Source: Gordonia sp. 'Campus'
GTDB lineage: Bacteria > Actinomycetota > Actinomycetes > Mycobacteriales > Mycobacteriaceae
DNA length: 64,000 nt
Direction of reading: 5' to 3'
Assembly: GCF_022206305.1 (NCBI RefSeq)
Contig: NZ_JAKOIW010000005.1
Span: forward strand, 62,001 to 126,000
In this document: positions 42,338 through 51,446 of the stretch, in pieces
Layout: each line of letters opens with the position of its first letter
Numbering within the stretch: the stretch's first letter is position 1
Made by a program: the position numbers and the translations under genes
Notes under the pieces: model-generated
What the model was told of the DNA's origin: nothing
Databases searched by the model: none
What the model saw: only the letters and a program-made list of their open reading frames with translations

Positions 42338-43077
42338 TGGGTGACCTCGACGGCAAGATCGCGGTCGTCACAGGTGCATCGTCGGGGCTCGGCGCCGCCA
42401 CGGCCCGACTGCTCGCGGAGCGCGGCGCGACGGTCGTCGGGGTGGCCCGCGACAGAGATCGACTCGCCGAGGTTTTCGACGAGATTCAGTCCGGCGTGTA
42501 CACGATCGCAGATGTCGCGGACCCGAACGCATGTCGTGGTGCGATCGACTACGCGCTCGACACATGTGGCGGTATCGACGCACTCGTCAACGTGGCCGGT
42601 ACGCACACCATGCGACGCACCGAGACACTCAGCGACGAGGAGTGGTCTCACGACCTCGCCGTGAATCTCGACGGTCCGTTCTTCCTCTGTCGTGCGGCGC
42701 TCCCACACCTCCTCGCGCGCGGTGGCAGCATCGTGAACGTCGCCTCGATCGCCGGTGTCGAAGGGCAGGCGTACTCCGCCGGGTACTGCGCCGCCAAGCA
42801 CGGGCTGATCGGACTCACGCGAGCGTTGGCGGTGGAGTTCACCGCGGATCGGTTGCGCGTGAATGCGGTGTGTCCCGGCGGTATGGACACCCCGCAGGTC
42901 CGAGAGTTCGACGCCCCCGAGGGTGCGGACTTCGACCTCATTCTCCGGGCGGCGTCGCCACGAGGTCTGATGGACCCGCGACAGGTGGCGACGCTGATCG
43001 CATACCTGGTCGGTGACGATGCGGCCGCAGTTCACGGTGCGGTGTACCGCGTCGACAATGGCAAGGGCGCCGGATGA
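42337..43077 (+). CDS. Short-chain dehydrogenase/reductase, coupled to KshA-like gene
   Basis: This classical SDR is 246 aa: TGASSGLG cofactor motif, VNVAG replacing NNAG, catalytic Ser in VASIAG and Tyr-x3-Lys in GYCAAKHGL. ATG 42337 overlaps the oxygenase stop (TGATG). Likely a hydroxysteroid-type or alcohol dehydrogenase acting in the same step series. Followed by 87 bp with only a 26-codon reading frame, then a convergent SDR. Confidence 0.88.
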   Translation: MGDLDGKIAVVTGASSGLGAATARLLAERGATVVGVARDRDRLAEVFDEIQSGVYTIADVADPNACRGAIDYALDTCGGIDALVNVAGTHTMRRTETLSDEEWSHDLAVNLDGPFFLCRAALPHLLARGGSIVNVASIAGVEGQAYSAGYCAAKHGLIGLTRALAVEFTADRLRVNAVCPGGMDTPQVREFDAPEGADFDLILRAASPRGLMDPRQVATLIAYLVGDDAAAVHGAVYRVDNGKGAG

Positions 43078-43164
43078 CCGGGACGATCTCGGATGTGCGC
43101 CGGTTGTCGTCGAAGGCAACGGCCCGGCGGTGCGCCGCTCTGCGGCTCGTGTGAATCGGGGAGT

Positions 43165-43935
43165 TCAGACGGGCACGTCCACGCGCGGGGGGACCGTCTG
43201 ACCGCTTCCGCAGGTGGCTCCGCCGTCCACCGGGATCGTCGTACCGGTGACGAACGAGGCCAGGGGAGAGGCGAGGAACGCGATGACCTCGGCGACCTCG
43301 TCGGCGGTTCCCCACCGTTGCAGGGGCACCATGCGTCGTAATGACTCGTAACGCTCGGGGGTGTTCACCGCGATCCGCCGTGTCATGCCGGTCTCGATGG
43401 GGCCGGGGCACACGGTGTTGACGCGGATGCGGTCGCCGGCGAGGTCGATGGCCAGGGACCTCGCGAGGTTCACCACGCCGGCCTTGGCCGCCGCGTAGGG
43501 CCACCGGTTCGGTTCACCACCGAGAGCGGTCGCCGACGCCGTCACCACGACTGAGCCTCCCCCGCTCCGGCGGAAGGCCGGAATCGACTCTCGCACTCCG
43601 AGAACCACCGACCGCAGGTTCACGTCGATGGATCGGTCGAAGACGTCGAGGTCGAGGGTTTCGATCGACCCGGAGGCCGGCACCCCGGCGTTGAGGATGA
43701 GCGCGTCGAGACGGCCGAACCTCTGCTCGGCGGTCTCGACGGCATGCCGGTTGTCGTCGGCAGACGTGACGTCCCCGACGAGAGGGGCGACCTGCGGATG
43801 GTCGTCGAACCGGGCGAGGGCCTCCGCGGAGGTGTCCACCGCCACGACGGAACCGCCGCGTTCGACGAGCAGTTCGGTCACGGCCCGTCCGATACCCGAT
43901 CCGGCGCCGGTGACGACCGCGACGGAGCCGGTCAC
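43165..43935 (-). CDS. Short-chain dehydrogenase/reductase
   Basis: This 256-aa SDR has TGAGSGIG, LILNAGVP, catalytic Ser in VTASAT and Tyr-x3-Lys in PYAAAKAGVV. The GTG at 43935 overlaps the stop of the upstream alcohol dehydrogenase by 4 nt. It is the last gene of the leftward operon that begins with the phosphotransferase at 47739. Confidence 0.88.
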   Translation of the reverse strand: MTGSVAVVTGAGSGIGRAVTELLVERGGSVVAVDTSAEALARFDDHPQVAPLVGDVTSADDNRHAVETAEQRFGRLDALILNAGVPASGSIETLDLDVFDRSIDVNLRSVVLGVRESIPAFRRSGGGSVVVTASATALGGEPNRWPYAAAKAGVVNLARSLAIDLAGDRIRVNTVCPGPIETGMTRRIAVNTPERYESLRRMVPLQRWGTADEVAEVIAFLASPLASFVTGTTIPVDGGATCGSGQTVPPRVDVPV

Positions 43936-45035
43936 TCGGAGCCCATCTCGATGATCGCGCGGCCGACGATCTCGCCGCGGGCCAACGCCTGGTAGGCCTC
44001 GTCCACCTGGTCGAGGCGGTAACGACGGGTGATCACCCGCTCGGGTTCGACGATCCCGCCGGCCACCATGCGCAGCAGGGCGGGCATGTCCCGGCGAGCC
44101 TTGGCGCCGTATGAACCGCGGATCTGCAGGCTGCGCCGGACGAGCCGGGCCAGGTCGATCTCGCCCGGCGAACCGGCGGGTGCGATGCCGACGACGACGG
44201 CGCGACCGCCGTCGTCGAGGATGTCGAGTGCGGTCGCGAACGTGCTCGGGTGTCCGAGTGCCTCGAACGCGACGTCCACGCCGTGGCCGTCGGTCAGCGT
44301 GCGGACCTCCTCGACGACGTCGGTGTCGCGCGAGTTGACCGTGTGGGTGGCACCGAGCGCCGCCACGGCCTTCAGCTTGTCGTCGTTGACGTCGATCGCG
44401 ATGATCTGCGCGACGCCCGCGGCGGCGGCGAACTGCACGATCGAGGAACCCACACCGCCGGCCGCCACGACGGCGATCCGGTCGGCCAGATGGAGTTCGG
44501 CGTTGTTGACCGCACCGAGTGCGGTGAACGAACTGCACCCGAGGATCGACACCTCACCGAGTCCGACGCCGTCGGGGACGACGAAGGCGTCCGAGGCGGG
44601 GACCACGCAGTACTCGGCCAGCCCACCCATCGAGTACATCGCCAGCGGGCTGCCGTCGTCGCGCTGGAGGCGGGTCTCGCCGTCGTAGAGCGTTCCGTTG
44701 AGACGGTTGTGCGCGAAGAACTTCTCGCAGAGGTCGTCCATTCCGCGCGCACAGTGCCGACATTCTCCGCACGGCATGATGAAGCTGCAGACGACGCGAT
44801 CGCCGACGGCCAGCGTGTCGACGCCGTCGCCGAGTGCTTCGACGACACCGGACACCTCGTGCCCGAGAACCGCCGGGGCCGGGAACTTCACCTCGGACTT
44901 CAGCACGTGCAGGTCGGTGTGGCAGACCCCGCATGCGGTGACCTTGAGCAGGATCTCACCGCGGCGCGGCGTCGGACGCGGGATCTCCTCGACGGTCAGT
45001 GTCGGCGAATCGCCCTCGAAGACGGCGGCTTTCAT
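43932..45035 (-). CDS. Zinc-dependent alcohol dehydrogenase 2
   Basis: This 367-aa medium-chain zinc enzyme has catalytic zinc CGVCHTDLH and GHEVSG, structural zinc loop CGECRHCARGMDDLC and a nucleotide motif AAGGVGSSIVQFA. It is nearest to the class III-like/benzyl alcohol dehydrogenase group. ATG 45035 has a GGAGAA site. Overlaps with LLM upstream and SDR downstream show one tightly coupled operon. Confidence 0.88.
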   Translation of the reverse strand: MKAAVFEGDSPTLTVEEIPRPTPRRGEILLKVTACGVCHTDLHVLKSEVKFPAPAVLGHEVSGVVEALGDGVDTLAVGDRVVCSFIMPCGECRHCARGMDDLCEKFFAHNRLNGTLYDGETRLQRDDGSPLAMYSMGGLAEYCVVPASDAFVVPDGVGLGEVSILGCSSFTALGAVNNAELHLADRIAVVAAGGVGSSIVQFAAAAGVAQIIAIDVNDDKLKAVAALGATHTVNSRDTDVVEEVRTLTDGHGVDVAFEALGHPSTFATALDILDDGGRAVVVGIAPAGSPGEIDLARLVRRSLQIRGSYGAKARRDMPALLRMVAGGIVEPERVITRRYRLDQVDEAYQALARGEIVGRAIIEMGSE

Positions 45036-45988
45036 GATGCGTTCTCCTTCTGCTCCCGGGCGGCCGGGCCGGTCGCGTCGTTCGCGAGCCGGATCAGCGG
45101 CGCGAGTCGTTCGGGCATCGCGGCCCAGTCGTCCGACGACCGGATGTCGTCGGAGAAATTGCATTCGATGATGAAGTGGTCGGCACCCACCGCGACCGCG
45201 GTCTCGAGGTCGGCGGCGACACCATCGAGTCCCTGGCCTCCCGAACCCACCGGATCGGTGGGGCGCTGGAGGTAGGAACGCAGGTACAACCGCACCGGCG
45301 CCCGGTCGGCCGGGCGCTGTGCGGCCATGGCGTCGAGCTGCTCGCGCAGTGCGTCGGCCGTTCCGCTGCTGGGGTTCCAGATGTCGAAAAGCGCTGCCGT
45401 GCGGGCGAGACCACGTTCCGAGCGTAACCCGGACAGCAGCGGCGGGTGGGGAGTCTGGATCGGTTTCGGGCGCACCGTCGACCTCGGGATCTCGAAGAAG
45501 TCACCGGAGAACTCCACCGGGTCGGGACCCCAGCACGCCTGGACGGCGCGCACCAGCTCGTCCATCCGACGCCCCCGGGTCCGGGGATCGACGTCCATGA
45601 GGCGATGCTCCTCGTCGGACCAGCCGACGCCGAGCCCCGCGACGAGGCGTCCGCCGGAGAGCACGTCGAGGGTGGCCAACCGCTGGGCGAGTTCGACGGG
45701 CCGGTGATAACCGGCGACCAGGATGCTGCTGCCGATGAGGGCTCGCTCCGTGCACGCGGCGACGAAGGCCATCAGTTCGGTGGCCCCGAGCACCGACCGG
45801 TAGGCCGGGTGCACCGACGTGGTGTGGCGTCCGCCGTACACAGAGCTGTTCTGCTCGGAGTAGAAGAGGTGTTCCTGAGCCCACAGGCCGGTGAAGCCGA
45901 GTTCCTCGGCGGCCACCGCGAAGTCGCGCACCGCCGCGACGTCGACGTGTTCACCCAGTTGGGGGAGTGCGAGGCCGACGGTCGCCAT
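45032..45988 (-). CDS. LLM-class F420-dependent oxidoreductase 2
   Basis: This 318-aa LLM-fold protein has VGLALPQLGEHVDVAAVRDF, LGFTGLWAQEHLFY, the SGGRLVAGLGVGWSDEEHRLM motif and PPLLSGLRSERGLARTAAL. It is coupled by 1-nt overlap to the phosphotransferase upstream and by 4 nt to the alcohol dehydrogenase downstream. F420 as cofactor is inferred. Possible role is oxidation or reduction of the phosphotransferase product or substrate. Confidence 0.86.
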   Translation of the reverse strand: MATVGLALPQLGEHVDVAAVRDFAVAAEELGFTGLWAQEHLFYSEQNSSVYGGRHTTSVHPAYRSVLGATELMAFVAACTERALIGSSILVAGYHRPVELAQRLATLDVLSGGRLVAGLGVGWSDEEHRLMDVDPRTRGRRMDELVRAVQACWGPDPVEFSGDFFEIPRSTVRPKPIQTPHPPLLSGLRSERGLARTAALFDIWNPSSGTADALREQLDAMAAQRPADRAPVRLYLRSYLQRPTDPVGSGGQGLDGVAADLETAVAVGADHFIIECNFSDDIRSSDDWAAMPERLAPLIRLANDATGPAAREQKENAS

Positions 45989-47739
45989 CAGAGGATCGTG
46001 ACCTGGCCGGTGGTGCCGTCGACCTCGATCATCGCGCCGTCCGGGATGCGGGCGGTGGCGTCCTGCACCGACACGGCACAGGGGATTCCGAGTTCGCGGC
46101 ACACGATGGAGGAGTGCGTGATGGTGGCGCCGACGTTGACGACGACCCCGCCCGCGAACACGAACAGCGGAGTCCACGCCGGGTCTGTCTGCGGCGCGAC
46201 CAGGATGTCGCCTTCCTCCAGCTGTTCGGCCTCATAGGGGTCGTGCAGGATGCGGGCGCGTCCACGCGCCACCCCGGGAGCGCCGCCGACGCCGGTGAGG
46301 ACGTCGCCGGGAACCGCCGGCTCCACCCGCTGCCCGGTGCGGCGGGGCCACTGCGACAGCGGGAGCGGTTCGAACAGGAAGAACGGGGGTTGCAGATCGA
46401 ACAGCGCGAGGTACTGATCGCGACGCGCTTTGATGGTGGCGGCGAAGGACTCCGGGTCGGCGACGAACTGCTCGAGTTCGTCGTCGACGATCATCGTGAT
46501 GTCGTGGTGGTCGTCCATCACGCCGCGCTCGACCATCCGTGAGCCGAGTTCGTAGAGCGCGCCGCGCATCTCGCCCATGATCTTGACGCAGGCGGTCTTG
46601 GTCCGCTCGCGCCAGGGCATGAACTTGGTGATGGACTTCGCCGCGTTCAGGAACGCCGTCTTCGTCTCCGCATCGGGCATCTTCTCGGCGAGCTCGGCCG
46701 TGAGTGCGACGCGCTTCTCCTGATTACGGCGGAGGATGAGTTCGGGATCGGCCTCGGCCGGGCTGTTGCGCATTCCATTGATCGCCATCAGGGCGAGAAC
46801 GGGTTTCGTCTCCCAGCTGTCGGAACGGATGTCCCATTCGTTGGGTGCGCGGGACCCGTACCGGTGGAGGAAGTCGTCGAACTGGTCCCGGAACTCCTGG
46901 GCGTCGGCGGACTCGCTGGACGCGATGGTCTCGAGCACCGACGACAGCCCGGCGTCGAAGATCTCGGTCAGTTCGGCCGAGCCCGCAACGAGGCGTCCGA
47001 GCTTCCACATCGCGTACGACGGTGCGGCCGAGTCGACACCGCCCAGCCCGCTGAGCAGGTCACCCAGCTTGTCGGCCTCGCCGATGCTCGCGAGCAGTTC
47101 GCCGGCGACGGCCGGGCCCATCGTCGACAGCGTCGTGGTGACGGGGTGGTAGGCGTAGCAGTAGATGAGGTCCGGCAGCAGCGACCTCGCGTGCTCGACG
47201 AGTTCGGCGTCGGACAGGGAAGCGAAGTCGGGGCGCTGCTCACGTGCGGCGTCGGCGCGGCGCTTGGCCTCCTCCGCCTCCGGGTAGGTGTCGGTGGTGA
47301 GCGCCCAGGCGGTCTTCTCGGCGAGGCCCGCGGTCAGTTCGGCGTTCTCGTCGCCGGGCTTGGGCTGGTACTCGGGGATGTCGGGGTGATCGCCGACCCA
47401 CAGGCTGTTCCACACGGGCACAGTCAGCCCCGGGAGGCGGGCGCCGTTCAGTTCGGTCATCGAGAAGTTCGTGTAGTGATAGCCGCCGAAGTTGCCGATG
47501 ATCTCCGGCATGACCTCGTCGATCTCCTCCGGCAGGTGCGTGCCGAGGTGCTTGGTGTAACCCTCGCGCCACCCGATGTTGAGGCCCTTGTTCCAGACCA
47601 TCGTGACGTTCAGGGGACTCGACGGGTCCGGAAGGACCTCGCCCGCATTGGCCCGGGTGTAGACGGGGTAGCGGCTGCTGAACTCCCAGTCGGTGATCCA
47701 GCGGTCGATGTCGATCGGTCCCGCAGACTGATCACTCAT
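45988..47739 (-). CDS. Phenylphosphate-synthase alpha-like phosphohistidine protein, paralogue
   Basis: This 583-aa paralogue of the protein at 17144 has the same plan: an N-terminal region with RYPVYTRANAGEVLPDP, a helical centre with RAPNEWDIRSDSWETKP, and a C-terminal swivelling domain with acceptor His542 in GATITHSSIVCRELGIP. It too lacks an ATP-grasp domain. It leads an operon with LLM, zinc alcohol dehydrogenase and SDR genes, unlike the other copy, which pairs with a CurA-like reductase. The two may act on different substrates or be specialised subunits. ATG 47739 follows GAGGAGGA. Confidence 0.75.
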   Translation of the reverse strand: MSDQSAGPIDIDRWITDWEFSSRYPVYTRANAGEVLPDPSSPLNVTMVWNKGLNIGWREGYTKHLGTHLPEEIDEVMPEIIGNFGGYHYTNFSMTELNGARLPGLTVPVWNSLWVGDHPDIPEYQPKPGDENAELTAGLAEKTAWALTTDTYPEAEEAKRRADAAREQRPDFASLSDAELVEHARSLLPDLIYCYAYHPVTTTLSTMGPAVAGELLASIGEADKLGDLLSGLGGVDSAAPSYAMWKLGRLVAGSAELTEIFDAGLSSVLETIASSESADAQEFRDQFDDFLHRYGSRAPNEWDIRSDSWETKPVLALMAINGMRNSPAEADPELILRRNQEKRVALTAELAEKMPDAETKTAFLNAAKSITKFMPWRERTKTACVKIMGEMRGALYELGSRMVERGVMDDHHDITMIVDDELEQFVADPESFAATIKARRDQYLALFDLQPPFFLFEPLPLSQWPRRTGQRVEPAVPGDVLTGVGGAPGVARGRARILHDPYEAEQLEEGDILVAPQTDPAWTPLFVFAGGVVVNVGATITHSSIVCRELGIPCAVSVQDATARIPDGAMIEVDGTTGQVTIL

Positions 47740-47770
47740 GGTTCCTCCTCGATCGAGGTGACGAGATGTA

Positions 47771-47893
47771 TGTCAAGTCACACTATAGAAAGCTGTCGCT
47801 GATGGAAACATGTACAGAGATATTTCGCAGCAGTTTGGACGCATGAGTCGCGCGTAGACGCTCGATCAGTAACTTGACGCTGTATCTAGTATG
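47771..47893. promoter_or_regulatory. Divergent control region, phosphotransferase versus pyc
   Basis: The element at 47867-47893 begins CAGTAACTTGACG and lies 100-127 bp before pyc. A related ACTTGACATACAT lies on the minus strand near 47766-47779, close to the phosphotransferase start. An AT-rich leftward -10 candidate, CTATAGT, is just upstream of it. Confidence 0.5.
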
Positions 47894-47993
47894 GTGCGTG
47901 CAGACCCCGGAGATCTGGGTCACAGACTTCCCGGCGCCGCCCGTCCTTCCACGTGGTTCTCCCCGGCGCATCCGGTGACAGAAAGGAAAACCC

Positions 47994-50900
47994 ATGTTCG
48001 AGAAGGTGCTGGTGGCGAATCGGGGCGAGATCGCGGTGCGGGCGTTCCGTGCGGCGGTCGAACTCGGCGCGACGACTGTCGCCGTCTACCCCCACGAGGA
48101 TCGCAACTCGGTGCACCGGGCGAAGGCGTTCGAATCCTACGAGATCGGTGAGCGCGGACATCCCGTACGCGCCTACCTCTCGGTCGACGAGGTGGTCCGC
48201 ACCGCGGTCGCAGCCGGCGCCGACGCCGTCTACCCGGGGTACGGCTTCCTGTCGGAGAATCCCGCTCTGGCGCGCGCGTGTGCGGCTCAGGGGATCACGT
48301 TCGTCGGGCCGTCCGCCGACGTGCTGGAGCTGGCGGGCGACAAGTCGCGGGCCGTGGCCGCCGCCGCGGAGGCGGGCCTGCCGGTGCTGGCCTCCTCGGC
48401 GCCGTCGAGTGATGTGGACCAGTTGATGGGCGCGGGCGAGGAAATCGGGTTCCCCCTGTTCGTCAAGGCGGTGGCCGGCGGGGGTGGTCGGGGCATGCGC
48501 CGGGTCGACCGGCCCGAGGGTCTCCGCGCGGCGATCGAGGCCGCATCGCGGGAGGCGACAACGGCCTTCGGCGACGGAACGGTGTTCCTGGAGCGCGCGG
48601 TGGTCGACGCCCGGCACATCGAGGTGCAGATCCTGGCCGACGCCGCGGGCGAGGTCATCCACCTGTACGAGCGGGACTGCTCGCTACAGCGGCGCCATCA
48701 GAAGGTCGTCGAGGTGGCGCCGGCGCCCCGGCTCGACCCGGAAATCCGGGACCGGATCTGCTCCGACGCGGTCGCTTTCGCCCGTCACATCGGCTACACC
48801 TGCGCCGGCACGGTGGAATTCCTGCTCGGTGCCGACGGCCGCCACGTCTTCATCGAGATGAACCCGCGAATCCAGGTGGAGCACACGATCACCGAGGAGA
48901 TCACCGACGTCGACCTCGTTGCGGCCCAGATGCAGATCGCATCGGGCGCGACTCTCGCGGACCTCGGGCTCGCCCAGGAGTCGATCGAGATCCGCGGAGC
49001 CGCCGTGCAGTGCCGGATCACCACCGAGGATGTCACCGACGGATTCCGGCCCGACACCGGCCGGATCACCGCCTACCGCACCCCGGGCGGCTCGGGGGTG
49101 CGACTCGACGGCAGCGTCGGACTCGGCTCCGAGATCGGTTCGCACTTCGACTCGATGCTGGTGAAGTTGACTTGTCGCGGGCGGGATCTCGCCACGGCCA
49201 GGGCGCGCGCCCAACGGGCTATCGCTGAGTTCCGGGTGCGCGGGGTCGCCACCAACATCCCGTTCCTGCAGGCGGTTCTGGCCGACGAGGACTTCGGCGA
49301 GTGGCGGGTCACCACCTCGTTCATCGAGTCCCGGCCCGACCTCCTTGACCAGCATGCGTCGGCCGACCGCGGCACCCGGATTCTCCGGTACCTCGCCGAC
49401 ATCACGGTGAACCGGCCCAACGGCGAGCGGCCGTCGGCGGTGTATCCCTCGGACAAGCTGCCGGTCGTCGATCTGTCGATCGCCCCGCCGGAAGGGTCGC
49501 GCGACCGCCTGCGCCGACTGGGCCCCGAGGCCTTCGCCGCGGACCTGCGGGCGTCGAACGCTCTGGCGTTGACCGACACCACCTTTCGGGACGCCCACCA
49601 ATCCTTGCTGGCCACCCGCGTTCGCACCCGGGACCTGCTGACGGTCGCACCGCACGTCGCCCGGATGACCCCACAGCTGTGGTCGGTCGAGGCGTGGGGC
49701 GGCGCGACCTTCGACGTCGCGCTGCGGTTCCTCAAGGAGGACCCCTGGGAGCGTCTGGCCGCCCTCCGGGAGGAGATGCCCAACATCTGTCTGCAGATGC
49801 TGCTGCGCGGCAAGAACACGGTGGGCTACACGCCCTATCCCCAGCAGGTCAGCGACGCGTTCGTCCGAGAGGCGGCAGCCACCGGCGTCGACGTCTTCCG
49901 GATCTTCGACGCCCTGAACAACGTCGACGCGATGCGCCCGGCGATCGACGCGGTACGCGAGACGGGGACCGGCGTGGCAGAGGTCGCGATGTCCTACACG
50001 GGCGATCTCGGTGATCCGGGCGAGACCCTGTACACGCTGGACTACTACCTCGCCCTGGCCGAGCGGATCGTCGAGGCGGGTGCCCATGTGCTGGCCATCA
50101 AAGACATGGCCGGCCTGCTACGCCCCGCCGCTGCGGCAACGCTGGTGCGCGCGTTGCGGTCTCGATTCGATCTACCGGTGCACCTGCACACGCACGACAC
50201 CGCGGGCGGCCAGCTCGCCACGTACCTCGCGGCGTGGGAAGCCGGCGTCGACGCCGTGGACGGGGCCAGCGCCCCCCTCGCCGGGACGACCAGTCAGCCT
50301 CCGCTGTCGGCGATCGTCGCCGCGACCAGGCACACCGACCGCGACACCGGGATCGACCTCGATGCAACGTGCGCGCTGGAACCGTACTGGGCAGCGGTCC
50401 GGGCCGCATACGCGCCGTTCGACACCGGGCTCCCCGCGCCCACCGGCCGGGTCTACGCGCACGAGATCCCCGGCGGTCAGCTCTCCAACCTGCGGCAGCA
50501 GGCACTGTCCCTGGGGCTGGCGGACAGGTTCGAGGACATCGAGGCCGCCTATGCCGGTGCCGACGCCGCCCTGGGCCGGCTCATCAAGGTGACGCCCTCG
50601 TCGAAGGTGGTGGGCGACCTCGCGCTCGCGCTCGTCGGGGCCGGCGCGAGCGCCGCGGAGTTCGCCGCCGACCCCACGGCCTACGACATCCCGGACTCGG
50701 TACTCGAGTTCCTGCGCGGAGACCTGGGCGAACCGGCGGGCGGTTGGCCGGAGCCGCTGCGCACGCGCGCGTTGGAGGGCCGGGCGGACCCGCGCCCGGC
50801 TGAAAAACTCTCCGACGACGACCTCCGGGCTCTCGCCGGGACGTCGGCGCAACGTCGCAGCGCCCTCAACCGGTTGCTCTTTCCGGCGCCCGATCGTGAG

Positions 50901-51383
50901 TACCTGGAACACCGACGGACTTTCGGTGACACATCGCGCCTGTCGACGAATCAATTCTTCTACGGACTCCGCCAGGACGAGGAGCACCGCGTCGAACTGG
51001 AGAAGGGCGTGGAGTTGCTCATCGGGCTCGAGGCGATCTCCGATGCGGACGAATCGGGGATGCGCAACGTGCTGTGCATCCTCAACGGACAGCTTCGGCC
51101 GGTGCGGGTTCGGGATCGGTCTGTGGAATCGACGACGCGGGCGGCGGAGAGGGCCGACCGCAGCGATCCGGGACACCTCGCCGCGCCCTTCGCGGGCGTG
51201 GTGACGCTCGCGGTGAAGGAAGGCGACGAGCTACGACGCGGCGAGCCGGTCGGGACCATCGAGGCCATGAAGATGGAGGCGACGATCACCGCACCGTGTT
51301 CCGGTGTGGTGCAACGGGTCTCGGTGTCGGGCTCGGCCGAGGTCGAGGGTGGTGACCTGCTTCTGACACTGGCCTCCTCCTGA
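47994..51383 (+). CDS. pyc: Pyruvate carboxylase
   Basis: This biotin enzyme makes oxaloacetate from pyruvate, bicarbonate and ATP; 1129 aa, full length. Biotin carboxylase spans about 1-450 (KVLVANRGEIAVRAFRAA, GGGGRGMRR, FIEMNPRIQVEHT); carboxyltransferase about 530-800 (TDTTFRDAHQSLLATRVRT, LRGKNTVGY, HTHDTAGGQ); the biotin domain ends the chain with Lys1093 in EAMKMEA. It is monocistronic with a GAAAGGAAAA ribosome site. The upstream TAACTTG element suggests that it is controlled together with the surrounding catabolic genes. Confidence 0.97.
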   Translation: MFEKVLVANRGEIAVRAFRAAVELGATTVAVYPHEDRNSVHRAKAFESYEIGERGHPVRAYLSVDEVVRTAVAAGADAVYPGYGFLSENPALARACAAQGITFVGPSADVLELAGDKSRAVAAAAEAGLPVLASSAPSSDVDQLMGAGEEIGFPLFVKAVAGGGGRGMRRVDRPEGLRAAIEAASREATTAFGDGTVFLERAVVDARHIEVQILADAAGEVIHLYERDCSLQRRHQKVVEVAPAPRLDPEIRDRICSDAVAFARHIGYTCAGTVEFLLGADGRHVFIEMNPRIQVEHTITEEITDVDLVAAQMQIASGATLADLGLAQESIEIRGAAVQCRITTEDVTDGFRPDTGRITAYRTPGGSGVRLDGSVGLGSEIGSHFDSMLVKLTCRGRDLATARARAQRAIAEFRVRGVATNIPFLQAVLADEDFGEWRVTTSFIESRPDLLDQHASADRGTRILRYLADITVNRPNGERPSAVYPSDKLPVVDLSIAPPEGSRDRLRRLGPEAFAADLRASNALALTDTTFRDAHQSLLATRVRTRDLLTVAPHVARMTPQLWSVEAWGGATFDVALRFLKEDPWERLAALREEMPNICLQMLLRGKNTVGYTPYPQQVSDAFVREAAATGVDVFRIFDALNNVDAMRPAIDAVRETGTGVAEVAMSYTGDLGDPGETLYTLDYYLALAERIVEAGAHVLAIKDMAGLLRPAAAATLVRALRSRFDLPVHLHTHDTAGGQLATYLAAWEAGVDAVDGASAPLAGTTSQPPLSAIVAATRHTDRDTGIDLDATCALEPYWAAVRAAYAPFDTGLPAPTGRVYAHEIPGGQLSNLRQQALSLGLADRFEDIEAAYAGADAALGRLIKVTPSSKVVGDLALALVGAGASAAEFAADPTAYDIPDSVLEFLRGDLGEPAGGWPEPLRTRALEGRADPRPAEKLSDDDLRALAGTSAQRRSALNRLLFPAPDREYLEHRRTFGDTSRLSTNQFFYGLRQDEEHRVELEKGVELLIGLEAISDADESGMRNVLCILNGQLRPVRVRDRSVESTTRAAERADRSDPGHLAAPFAGVVTLAVKEGDELRRGEPVGTIEAMKMEATITAPCSGVVQRVSVSGSAEVEGGDLLLTLASS

Positions 51384-51408
51384 TACCCGCCCCGCGCTGA
51401 ACGCGAAT

Positions 51409-51443
51409 CCGGGCCCGCACCAGCACCCCTGGTGCGGGCCCGG
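51409..51443. terminator. Bidirectional terminator between pyc and DUF1348 gene
   Basis: A perfect 15-bp GC-rich stem (51409-51423 with 51429-51443) has a 5-nt loop and lies between convergent genes. Confidence 0.85.
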
Positions 51444-51446
51444 TGG

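Noticed and set aside
43074-43154. A 26-codon reading frame overlapping the stop of the SDR at 42337
   Set aside because: It has an ATGA overlap but no ribosome site of its own, no recognisable sequence and very short length; it is most likely chance, or a small gene remnant at best.
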